Of a DNA stretch of 29,584 bases, positions 22,764 through 29,448 are shown one piece after another (within the stretch, counting starts at the first letter, position 1; each line of letters begins with the position of its first letter). Source of the DNA: a virus; the IMG/VR virus record IMGVR_UViG_3300034684_000110, positions 1 to 29,584 of that record; one strand, 5' to 3'. The notes beneath the pieces are model-generated. The model saw nothing but the letters and a program-made list of their open reading frames with translations. It ran no database searches and was not told the DNA's origin. The position numbers and the translations under genes were made by a program.

Positions 22764-23051
22764 TTAATCAGTTTGTCTTTTTTGATTGACTATGTTTCTT
22801 ATCCATGACTCGGTCAGCCCGTATTTGGCCGCCAGCTCTTTGTAATTGCAGCCGTTGAATTCCTTGCCGATCCTCTCGTCTCTCGACTGCCGCAATATGC
22901 TGTCCAGCTTTGGGAAATACACGTTTAGGCCGCCGAGTATCTCGGCCAGCTTCAACGCGTTCTCCAGCCCCATTTCATCCGCTATGCTTTTGTAAGGCTC
23001 GGGCAGCGATTCGGCGTCCAGCCATTCGGGGCTTCTTTTTTCATTGTTCAT
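22764..23051 (-). CDS. mor: Mor-family transcription activator
   Basis: A 95-residue protein of the Mu Mor/C family. The N-terminal dimerisation part has ADEMGLENALKLAEILGGLNVYFPKLDSI, and the C-terminal HTH has YKELAAKYGLTESWIRNIV. Length is below Mu Mor (129). In Mu, Mor switches on the middle promoter, whose product C opens late genes. No separate C gene is visible here, so this protein may activate the late operon directly. The start at 23051 is preferred over an ATG at 23057, since GGGAGGT is 7 nt upstream of the former and only 2 nt from the latter. It overlaps gemA. Confidence 0.93.
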   Translation of the reverse strand: MNNEKRSPEWLDAESLPEPYKSIADEMGLENALKLAEILGGLNVYFPKLDSILRQSRDERIGKEFNGCNYKELAAKYGLTESWIRNIVNQKRQTD

Positions 23052-23445
23052 CGGCATTACCTCCCGCCTGCCGGCGCAGCATGGCTTTGAGCGCCTCTAT
23101 GATTTTGTTGGCGTCGCTTCTTGTCTGAGGCCACGCATAGCCGGTCATCCTTTTGTTAAATCCGATTTGGCGGCGACTGTCGTACCAGCCCATGTCCTGG
23201 TACATGTGCGTTATCAGCTTAAACTGCTGCTTTGTGATCAGTTCGTCCGGCATATGCCTCTCGTGCCTGATCCTGAACCCGGCCTGGCGCAGACGTCTCA
23301 TCACTTTATCGTAACCGGCCGGCGTAAGCTCGGTGCTGCTACTCGCACCTGCCTCCTGACGCAGTATCTCGCGGTAGAGGTCATCGTCCAGACCCAGCTC
23401 CTGCTTTGCCACATGCAGCAGCGCTTTTTGCTTATTCGTTATCAT
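23041..23445 (-). CDS. gemA: GemA-like regulatory protein (DUF1018, Mu gp16)
   Basis: A 134-residue protein matching DUF1018. The family pattern is clear: ITNKQKALLHVAKQELGLDDDLYREILRQ (2-30), SSSTELTPAGYDKVMRRLRQAGF (~35-57), then LITKQQFKLITHMYQDMGW and the F..R..G...W....DANKIIEALKAML close. Mu GemA alters host gene expression and DNA supercoiling. Gene order gemA-mor is that of Mu. It overlaps the small Cys-rich gene upstream by 14 nt and mor downstream by 11. Confidence 0.93.
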   Translation of the reverse strand: MITNKQKALLHVAKQELGLDDDLYREILRQEAGASSSTELTPAGYDKVMRRLRQAGFRIRHERHMPDELITKQQFKLITHMYQDMGWYDSRRQIGFNKRMTGYAWPQTRSDANKIIEALKAMLRRQAGGNADEQ

Positions 23446-23626
23446 CGTCCAGCATCCCTTTCCGCAAACTCTCTTCCAGATTCTCCATCTCTTCTTTTAC
23501 GTTCCTGTCTACCTCGGCAACCAGATAATTTTCCGCCTTTGCCAGCACTGCCATTGCGCATTCCTTCTCTACCCACCACGCGCATTTTTCGTTCATGCAT
23601 TCCATTCTCCATATAGGGCATGTCAT
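23432..23626 (-). CDS. small Cys-rich protein, possible zinc binder
   Basis: A 64-residue protein with four cysteines near the N-terminus (CPIWRMECMNEKCAWWVEKEC, C3, C10, C15, C23 by count), of a kind seen in many Firmicutes phages as a small zinc-binding-like domain. The rest is acidic and helical (VDRNVKEEMENLEESLRKG). It overlaps the winged-helix gene by ATGA and gemA by 14 nt. GGAGGTGAT lies 9 nt upstream of the ATG. No function is known; the replication or regulatory context is all that can be said. Confidence 0.75.
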   Translation of the reverse strand: MTCPIWRMECMNEKCAWWVEKECAMAVLAKAENYLVAEVDRNVKEEMENLEESLRKGMLDDDNE

Positions 23627-24021
23627 AGTTTATCACCTCCGGTCTTTTCTTCATCTTCCAGCCTGAGGCTTATCTGGCCCATCATCTCCTGCACCCATCC
23701 GGCCCGGTCGTATACCCGTGCTCTGCCCAGTATGGACAGCGCGCGGTGTATGAGCGAATACTTCGTTGAATTAAGCTCTTTTTTATCCGTTATGATGTAG
23801 TACCCGGGCGGCTTGCTTGTGGCGCTGCCTATCGGCCAGTAGTGCATCTCGACCAGGTGTTTTATGAGCTGCCTCGTTTCAAAGTCTTCCATGCCCAGCT
23901 CGTGCGCCAGCTCCGGAACGGATATGGCGTTCTGGCGCCCTATGTGTTGCAGCAATATCTTCTGCACTTTTATCTCCAGCGGTGTAGCCGGCGCCACGAC
24001 TTTATACATCAGATCCAACAC
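23623..24021 (-). CDS. winged-helix protein in the replication module
   Basis: A 132-residue protein if the GTG at 24021 is used; a TTG at 24018 is also possible and an ATG at 24009 is too far from the AGGGGG ribosome site. A longer frame extends to 24387 but lies inside the helicase-loader gene and has no support. Residues ~15-70 (VQKILLQHIGRQNAISVPELAHELGMEDFETRQLIKHLVEMHYWP) form a winged helix. The tail has ILGRARVYDRAGWVQEMMGQI. It directly follows the helicase loader and could be an accessory primosome or DNA-binding factor. I do not recognise a family. Confidence 0.75.
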   Translation of the reverse strand: MLDLMYKVVAPATPLEIKVQKILLQHIGRQNAISVPELAHELGMEDFETRQLIKHLVEMHYWPIGSATSKPPGYYIITDKKELNSTKYSLIHRALSILGRARVYDRAGWVQEMMGQISLRLEDEEKTGGDKL

Positions 24022-24023
24022 GT

Positions 24024-24830
24024 TCACCCCCTCAAGGCTTTCAGCCGCTCCAAAGCTATCCTTTCGCGGTAGCTCGCGGCTTTGTCTTCCACTATAACGC
24101 ACATTTCCAGCAGCCTGTCCATGTTCCTCTTGCCTATATTTTTGGCCAATGCATCCGGCGCCAGATTTGACGTCGCTATTACAGGACGTTTCCAATAGTA
24201 CCGGTCGTTTATGACCATATAGAGGACCTCTTCCCTCCACTCGCTCCACATCTGGCTGCCTATGTCGTCCAAAACCAACAGATCGCACTCCTTCAGCGCG
24301 TTGTATATCGCGGCTTCGGTCTCCTGCCCGCCGTCGAATGTCTTGCGTATTCGCGACAGCAGGGCGGGCACGTTCTGAAATATGCATGTATATCCGCTGT
24401 CTATGAGCTCGTTCACCACGGCGGCTGCCAGATGGCTTTTACCATTACCCGGCAGGCCGTATATCAGTATGCCGTCGCCTTTGTTATCCTTGAAACCCTC
24501 AACATACGCCTTGCACAGCTCGTACGCTTTTTCGCTTCCGGCGGCCGGCAACCAGTTGGCGAACGTGCATTCCTTAAACCTCGGCCCGAGCTGCGATATT
24601 GAAAATGTGCGCTCCAGCTTCTGCCGCTTCTCCCAGTACTGCGCCAGGCGCTCCTCTTCCTGACGTTTTATTTTCTCGCATTCGCACTGTTTCGGGATCT
24701 CGAAATGCTTGCCCAAAAGGTCGAACTCGACTGTCTCGAGCTTTTTGCCGCATACGGGGCAGTATTTAGATTGCGAAGCGGCCGTATCCGGCTGCATCAT
24801 CTGAACGTTTTCCTTTTTGATTACTCCCAT
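24024..24830 (-). CDS. DnaC/DnaI-like helicase loader ATPase
   Basis: A 268-residue AAA+ protein that would load a replicative helicase on phage DNA. The N-terminus has a zinc-type motif: CPVC at 24-27 with CEC at 49-51. The ATPase domain has Walker A GLPGNGKS (125-132), Walker B LLVLDDIG (184-191) and a sensor-like ATSN (219-222), followed by RNMDRLLEMCVIV, all typical of the DnaC/IstB family. The ATG at 24830 overlaps the DnaD-like gene by 65 nt; an ATG at 24800 with its own AAGGA site is an alternative that keeps every motif. The standard Mu early region lacks such a gene. Confidence 0.93.
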   Translation of the reverse strand: MGVIKKENVQMMQPDTAASQSKYCPVCGKKLETVEFDLLGKHFEIPKQCECEKIKRQEEERLAQYWEKRQKLERTFSISQLGPRFKECTFANWLPAAGSEKAYELCKAYVEGFKDNKGDGILIYGLPGNGKSHLAAAVVNELIDSGYTCIFQNVPALLSRIRKTFDGGQETEAAIYNALKECDLLVLDDIGSQMWSEWREEVLYMVINDRYYWKRPVIATSNLAPDALAKNIGKRNMDRLLEMCVIVEDKAASYRERIALERLKALRG

Positions 24831-25200
24831 CCGCGCTCATCTCCTCGTTCACGCGCCGCATTATGCCGCGCGTATAATCCTCTTTTTTGCCCCGGTATCT
24901 GGCTATATGTATCGCTATCGCTTTCATAACCACATTGACTGGGAACCTCGACCAGTACTCGAGCTCTTTTTGTATGACCGAATCGGCCACATTGCCCGTC
25001 TTGCGCGTATCTTTTATTACCAGCCAATAGGCGTCTATTATGTCGCGCTGCTCTCTTGAATACCGTTTTAACAACCGTTCAATATCATCGTTATGCACGT
25101 TTAATTCAACTTCGCGCCCTGCGTTCTCCTTCAAAAATTCCAGCGCATCTATGTTGCCTATGAGCACACGTCCGTCAGAAATGGTTACCACGCCTTTCAT
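24766..25200 (-). CDS. DnaD-like replication initiation protein
   Basis: A 144-residue protein. The region ~80-120 (LEYWSRFPVNVVMKAIAIHIARY..KKEDYTRGIMRRVNEE) resembles the C-terminal helical domain of DnaD/DnaB-type primosome proteins, with the conserved YxxGIxRN-like close. Residues ~1-45 are a short beta segment and helix. DnaD-like proteins in Firmicutes bridge origin or fork DNA to the helicase loader, and the loader gene follows directly. GGAGGGTG precedes the ATG. Phage replisome organisers often have this arrangement. Domain call is by pattern and context. Confidence 0.75.
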   Translation of the reverse strand: MKGVVTISDGRVLIGNIDALEFLKENAGREVELNVHNDDIERLLKRYSREQRDIIDAYWLVIKDTRKTGNVADSVIQKELEYWSRFPVNVVMKAIAIHIARYRGKKEDYTRGIMRRVNEEMSADGSNQKGKRSDDAAGYGRFAI

Positions 25201-25221
25201 GAGACACCCTCCATTCTAAAA

Positions 25222-25246
25222 GAGATAGGGGAGAGGCCCCTATCTC
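25222..25246 (-). terminator. intrinsic terminator within the early operon
   Basis: GAGATAGGGG and CCCCTATCTC form a perfect 10-bp stem with a 5-nt loop; the stop codon of the Gam-like gene lies in the stem. On the minus strand the stem is followed by TTTTAG, a short T tract, so termination may be partial. It separates the transposition genes from the replication module. Confidence 0.75.
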
Positions 25247-25719
25247 GGTATGAAACGTATATACTCGCTGCTTTTTATGCTGACAGCCTGGCGTATGCCG
25301 TCGGCATCCGGCCTGTCGGCGTCGGCTATGGCCGCGCGCAGCTTTTTATCCGGTTTATATATCGTTTCGATTTTTACGAACTGCTCGAACTTATCGCCGA
25401 GCACGGCCTTTAACGCGTCGGCATCTTCGATTTTGAGGTCCTCTTTCAGGCTGACCTCGCACACGCCGGCTATGCCTATTATCTTGACCGATTTGTTGCC
25501 GCTTTGGTTTATGCGTTCCATGGCATATGGCAGTATCGTAGCTTTGATATCGTTCATCTCGGCCGAGAGCTCGTCCATGAATTGCTTTATCTCGCACCCG
25601 CGCTTTATGAGCTCTTCGAGATCATGCTTTTTGGCATCCACCACATGCTCCACACCGTCATATGTGATCTTCGCCACATCATCTTTGCCTCTTACGGCTA
25701 CCGTTTCATTCTTAACCAT
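25240..25719 (-). CDS. Gam-like DNA-end-protecting protein (tentative)
   Basis: A 159-residue protein located where Mu has gam. Topology fits the Ku-like Mu Gam family: long helix (~30-65, LEELIKRGCEIKQFMDELSAEMND), then a beta hairpin (SVKIIGIAGVCEVSLKED), DADALKAVLGDKFEQFVKIET and a closing VSIKSSEYIRFIP, which parallels the Gam end. Gam dimers protect linear DNA ends from host nucleases. It starts with a GGGAG ribosome site and ends in a hairpin terminator. A generic phage coiled-coil protein is the alternative; similarity is by pattern only. Confidence 0.6.
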   Translation of the reverse strand: MVKNETVAVRGKDDVAKITYDGVEHVVDAKKHDLEELIKRGCEIKQFMDELSAEMNDIKATILPYAMERINQSGNKSVKIIGIAGVCEVSLKEDLKIEDADALKAVLGDKFEQFVKIETIYKPDKKLRAAIADADRPDADGIRQAVSIKSSEYIRFIPR

Positions 25720-25735
25720 AGTTTTTGCTCTCCCT

Positions 25736-25876
25736 TCAATCCGTTGTTTTGCTTATGCTTACGCTGTCGACTTCGGCAGCGTTGACAAATACAGCTGCTA
25801 TGTCGTCTGTGCTGATATTCTCAAGCTCGGCTTCTTTGATTCTGCCATCTTTGAAACATATCACTATCCGGTACAT
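25736..25876 (-). CDS. 46-residue hypothetical protein
   Basis: A small gene between the Gam-like gene and the next upstream gene. GGAGGT lies 7 nt before the ATG at 25876, and the frame gives MYRIVICFKDGRIKEAELEN and a beta-rich remainder ending in SVSISKTTD. It is closely packed (gaps of 14-16 nt) in line with neighbours. The sequence looks like a small beta-hairpin-containing protein; no family is recognised. The ribosome site and spacing are the main evidence. Confidence 0.65.
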   Translation of the reverse strand: MYRIVICFKDGRIKEAELENISTDDIAAVFVNAAEVDSVSISKTTD

Positions 25877-25890
25877 TGAGACCACCTCCG

Positions 25891-26097
25891 TCATATCGAC
25901 CGCTTGCCGCCGGGTATTATGCCGTGGTTTATGACTATCGTCAGAGCATCGTCGTCGCTGAATCCCTCGTCTACCAGCGCCATGTAGTAGTGGTGCATAA
26001 ACCGCGCCGCCATATGGCAGTGGTCTATGTACGCCGGCTCAGTATCCATAACCTCTTTAATCATCTGTTCAATCTTGAAGCTTTCCATCGGATCCAT
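25891..26097 (-). CDS. 68-residue hypothetical early protein
   Basis: A small protein following MuB, MDPMESFKIEQMIKEVMDTE with many His and Met residues in a helical stretch (HCHMAARFMHHYYMALVDEGF) and GIIPGG near the end. AAGGAGGTGA lies 7 nt before the ATG at 26097; a longer form from 26118 would overlap the MuB stop and lacks spacing. No family recognised. His-rich helices may suggest metal binding, but this is not established. Early operon position suggests a function in transposition control or host take-over. Confidence 0.7.
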   Translation of the reverse strand: MDPMESFKIEQMIKEVMDTEPAYIDHCHMAARFMHHYYMALVDEGFSDDDALTIVINHGIIPGGKRSI

Positions 26098-26110
26098 CGT
26101 CTCACCTCCT

Positions 26111-27067
26111 TCACGCATCGCCCATAAGCGTCTTTTTGGCTTCCGCTATATAGTCCATGTCCAGCGGCTTGTTCTGCGCCCGTGCCAGCGTCATGGCCAG
26201 CATGTAAAGCTTAATCATGTAGCGTATGCCGCCTTTCATGTTAGCCACCTTGAGCAGGTATTCTCTTACTTCGCGGCTTATATGCCGGCCGTCGAATATC
26301 ATGTCCATGTCCTCTTCGGTTACGACCGGTTGAAGACACCTCCTGATGCCGATCCTTGAGAAGAACTGTGCGAACGCCGCTTCGCCGCGCCCGTACATCC
26401 TGTCATGAATAGCTTGGTTGCCGCAGAACACCATGCCGATACCTTCTGCTTTGTCGTATATCGCGCGCATGACCTCCAATGCCCTCAGCGTCAGGTGCTG
26501 CGCCTCGTCTATTATGAGCAGCCGGCCGGTGCCTTTCAGAGCGCTTATGATCAGATTCTTTTCCTGCCTCAGCGTGCCGTACTGGTGCTTGCCTATGGCG
26601 TCCAGTATCTCTTCCACAATGGCTTTCGGCGTGGCTACCGTCGGATCAGCGGATATGTATATCGCATCTGTATGCGTCCGCATGTAGTATTGTATGGCCA
26701 TTGTCTTGCCCAGCCCGGCATCGCCGTATATCAGCGCTATGTCTTTGTTTATGTGCGCGTATGATATGGCCGATATAACCGACTTGGCTATCGACGTCAT
26801 CGCAAATTCCGGTTTTTCGACCGCATCCGCGCGTTGGTACTCCACGGCCAAAAAGCTCGCTATCTTTTGCGTTATACCAGTCACGTTGCCTGGATATGTG
26901 CCTTTGAGAAACTGTGTCAGAGCCGCCGGCGACATGCCGATCGCTTTTGCTATGTCGTTCTGGCTCTTGCCTGTGGAATTGATGTACTGCTTTAAAAGCT
27001 CCGCAGTCCGTGCCGCCGCCACCTCTTCATCCGTGAACTGCCTTTCTTCGGATAATGCCTCTCCCAT
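26111..27067 (-). CDS. B: MuB-like transposition target-selection ATPase
   Basis: A 318-residue AAA+ protein that binds DNA and directs the transposase to targets, also giving target immunity in Mu. Residues ~19-75 form an N-terminal HTH (LLKQYINSTGKSQNDIAKAIGMSPAALTQFLKG), as in Mu B. The ATPase domain has Walker A GDAGLGKT (115-122), Walker B LLIIDEA (183-189) and a C-terminal helical part with RYMIKLYMLAM. Length matches Mu B (312). GGGAGG precedes the ATG at 27067. It follows the transposase gene after one small gene. Confidence 0.95.
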   Translation of the reverse strand: MGEALSEERQFTDEEVAAARTAELLKQYINSTGKSQNDIAKAIGMSPAALTQFLKGTYPGNVTGITQKIASFLAVEYQRADAVEKPEFAMTSIAKSVISAISYAHINKDIALIYGDAGLGKTMAIQYYMRTHTDAIYISADPTVATPKAIVEEILDAIGKHQYGTLRQEKNLIISALKGTGRLLIIDEAQHLTLRALEVMRAIYDKAEGIGMVFCGNQAIHDRMYGRGEAAFAQFFSRIGIRRCLQPVVTEEDMDMIFDGRHISREVREYLLKVANMKGGIRYMIKLYMLAMTLARAQNKPLDMDYIAEAKKTLMGDA

Positions 27068-27082
27068 ATCGTTTATCCTCCC

Positions 27083-27298
27083 TTACTCGATGATGGTATC
27101 CGCCATGTATGTATATACATCGCTCGCCAGCTCGTCTATCTGCTCGCTGTCTTCTCCTGCCAGCATAGGCCTTTCGGCCAGCCATTTCCTGAGCTGCCGT
27201 ACCGATACCGTCTCGGGCACCTCGCCGCGCATGGCCGCCGCCCAATATGCCAGCGTCATAACGCGTATTATCTTGGGACGTATATTTTTATCGGACAT
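27083..27298 (-). CDS. 71-residue protein between transposase and MuB
   Basis: A basic protein starting MSDKNIRPKIIRVMTLAYWAAAMRG, then VSVRQLRKWLAERPML and an acidic helix. A GTG at 27319 overlaps the transposase stop (GTGA), but the AAGGGGTG site is about 9 nt before the ATG at 27298, so that start is preferred. The first half is helical and Arg/Lys-rich with HTH-like spacing, the second acidic. In Mu the A and B genes are adjacent, so this is an insertion relative to Mu. The role is unknown; a regulator of A or B is a guess from position. Confidence 0.7.
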   Translation of the reverse strand: MSDKNIRPKIIRVMTLAYWAAAMRGEVPETVSVRQLRKWLAERPMLAGEDSEQIDELASDVYTYMADTIIE

Positions 27299-27315
27299 CT
27301 TCTTTATCACCCCTT

Positions 27316-29313
27316 TCACTTGTTCTGCATGGCTCTGCGCTGGTATTCGATAGCTATCTCCAGCGTGTCGTTTATATCCTGCATCGTGGTCTTTTTAGTC
27401 TTGGCCTGCTGCATCTCTGCGTACTCGATCAGCCAGTCGTCCGTTGTCTTCTGTCTGGTCTGTCCGCTCTCGGCAGCCTCCGGCACGCGTTTCATGTCGC
27501 CGGCGGCTTTTTCCATCTCAGGGTTGCGTACCAGCTCGACCACGTTGGTCGCCGGTGCGGATTCTTCTTTCGCCTCCTGCCGTGCTTCTATGACGCGCCG
27601 CAGGGGATCGGGCTGCATGACCTCTTTTGCCACGGCATCTTTGTATGCTTTGGCGCGCTGCCGCGTCTGCTTTTTTTCTTTCATGGCCTGGCGTATGTCG
27701 TCGGCCGTGGCGCCCCACGCCAGCGCTTCGCGGTTGGCCGCCGTGCACAGGAACCTGTCTTCTGTGTCGAACACGTACACCGTGCCGACCTGCTGCAATT
27801 CGTATCTGACGTATACCATGTGTTCCTGATGCGGCGCCAGCTCAGGCGAATAGTACCAGCGCCCGAACAGCCATATGCCGTTGCGCTGCACCTTGAGCGG
27901 CTTTGATGTGCGCATCATGAACAGCCTTAGCACGTCATCGGGCGCCGTGCGCTTGACCGGCAGCAGCTTGTCGAATACCTCGCGCGGGCTTTTGCCGTCC
28001 ATGCCGTCGCCGGTATGAGGGTTTTCGTTGTATACGCTGTCAACCCATCCGCCGAATAGCTTGTCCACTTCGGCTATCACAGGTATGTTGTCGGGGTTCT
28101 TCATGACGTCGTTTAGTCTCTCGGGCCGTTCCTGAACATTGCCGCCGCGGTAGGTTATAAACCACTTGGAGAACTGTTCCTTGACCGTTTCAAAGAAACG
28201 CTCGATCGGCTTGGCTTTGGCGTTCTCGGGCAACGCGAAATGAGGCACTATGCCGAGATGCCGGACCAGCGGTTCAATGCGCTCCTGGTCGATTTCGGCT
28301 GTTACGCGGTGGCCGCGGCCCGCAAAGTCATAGGCGGTGTAGTCGCGCCCGTTGTCCATGTATACCTCGAGCGGAAGCCCGTACCTTCGTATGGCGCGTC
28401 CGAATGAATCGAGTATAGTGTCTGTGTTCGGTCCTTCCGATATGCGGTATCCGACTATACGGCGGGACCGCATGTCCATCCATACGGTGATCCATGGGAA
28501 TATGGCGCGTTTGCGGCTGCCCATGCACGCCACGTCAAGCTGGTGATGGTCGGATACCCAGCACTGGTTGGGAACCATGGCTGTGTAGTCGCGCTTGATA
28601 TACGGCACGCATTTGTCGTCGAACGCCTTGGGCCCCTCGCGGTAGTACGTGATTATCTGATAGTCCATCTCTTTTCTTATACGCCGCTTAAAGGCTGATA
28701 TCGATGGAATAGGCTCGCCGCGTTTTGAGGCTTCCAGCTCGACCACGGCGTAACAGGCCGATATGGTGCGCTTGTTCTGATCCAAATACAAATTCTTAAA
28801 CATGTCCCATTGCCAATCGGGTATGGTGCTCTGCCACTCGCGGCTCATGTATCCGGGTACCAGGCCGGCTATGCCGGCTTGCCGGTAATCGTTCTGCCAG
28901 CGGTACAGGGTTGCGATGGATACGTGCTCGTCGGGATATGCTATGTTGTATTTGGCCGCAAACTCACACATGGCGGCCTTCTTGTTTCCGCCGGCCTTCT
29001 CGGCTGCCCATACATATTTTGTCATGCTCTCCAGGACTTTAAGCTTCTTTAATGCTGCGCCGCGGTATTTCTCCGGCACGTCGTCGAGCGTCGTAACGTG
29101 AAGCGGCGCGTCCATCTGCTGCATCACGTATTTTATCTGCGCCTCTATGGGCAGGTTCCATACCGATATCTGGATCACCTTGCCGGCGTCGCCGCCTCGG
29201 CCGTCTATGTACTTTACTTCACCATATTTCCCTGCCGCGGCATTTATCCGCACCATGCGTTCACTTATTTCCAGTAACTTTGCGGCGGTTGATGTATCAA
29301 TGTAATCCTGCAC
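27316..29313 (-). CDS. A: MuA-like DDE transposase
   Basis: A 665-residue DDE transposase that would cut and join the phage ends during integration and replicative transposition. The N-terminal HTH (TSTAAKLLEISERMVRINAAAGKY, 7-30) and a second DNA-binding region (~100-215, ATLYRWQNDYRQ) precede the catalytic core. Likely catalytic residues are D255 (WVSDHHQLDV), D320 (VYMDNGRDYT) and E371 (AKPIERFFETVKEQFSKWF), matching the Mu D269/D336/E392 order. A beta-barrel-like region and a Lys/Arg-rich tail follow; the C-terminus interacts with B in Mu. The start is a GTG at 29313 with a weak AGGCG-type site; length equals Mu A (663). Confidence 0.95.
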   Translation of the reverse strand: MQDYIDTSTAAKLLEISERMVRINAAAGKYGEVKYIDGRGGDAGKVIQISVWNLPIEAQIKYVMQQMDAPLHVTTLDDVPEKYRGAALKKLKVLESMTKYVWAAEKAGGNKKAAMCEFAAKYNIAYPDEHVSIATLYRWQNDYRQAGIAGLVPGYMSREWQSTIPDWQWDMFKNLYLDQNKRTISACYAVVELEASKRGEPIPSISAFKRRIRKEMDYQIITYYREGPKAFDDKCVPYIKRDYTAMVPNQCWVSDHHQLDVACMGSRKRAIFPWITVWMDMRSRRIVGYRISEGPNTDTILDSFGRAIRRYGLPLEVYMDNGRDYTAYDFAGRGHRVTAEIDQERIEPLVRHLGIVPHFALPENAKAKPIERFFETVKEQFSKWFITYRGGNVQERPERLNDVMKNPDNIPVIAEVDKLFGGWVDSVYNENPHTGDGMDGKSPREVFDKLLPVKRTAPDDVLRLFMMRTSKPLKVQRNGIWLFGRWYYSPELAPHQEHMVYVRYELQQVGTVYVFDTEDRFLCTAANREALAWGATADDIRQAMKEKKQTRQRAKAYKDAVAKEVMQPDPLRRVIEARQEAKEESAPATNVVELVRNPEMEKAAGDMKRVPEAAESGQTRQKTTDDWLIEYAEMQQAKTKKTTMQDINDTLEIAIEYQRRAMQNK

Positions 29314-29315
29314 GG

Positions 29316-29423
29316 CTATCGCCTGCCTTGTCTATCTGCATTGTCATCGGCCCTGCCGGCCGCCGCGCAGCATGCCCAGTCCAAAAACCCTATTGCTAAA
29401 AACCCGATCAGTACGTATATCAT
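29316..29423 (-). CDS. 35-residue membrane peptide
   Basis: MIYVLIGFLAIGFLDWACCAAA, then a charged GRADDNADRQGRR tail. Residues 2-22 are a membrane helix with a CC pair; short peptides of this kind (hydrophobic helix, CC..A.RADD close) occur in many Firmicutes prophages. GGGGGT lies 7 nt before the ATG at 29423 and the stop is 2 nt before the transposase start. An upstream in-frame ATG (29456) has no ribosome site. Function unknown. Confidence 0.65.
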   Translation of the reverse strand: MIYVLIGFLAIGFLDWACCAAAGRADDNADRQGRR

Positions 29424-29448
29424 GTTAAGACCCCCGTTTAGGTTCGTA

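Noticed and set aside
23623-24387. 254-residue version of the winged-helix gene
   Set aside because: The extra N-terminal part lies inside the helicase-loader gene in another frame and has Arg/Gly/Ser-rich shadow composition; a ribosome site supports a start near 24021.
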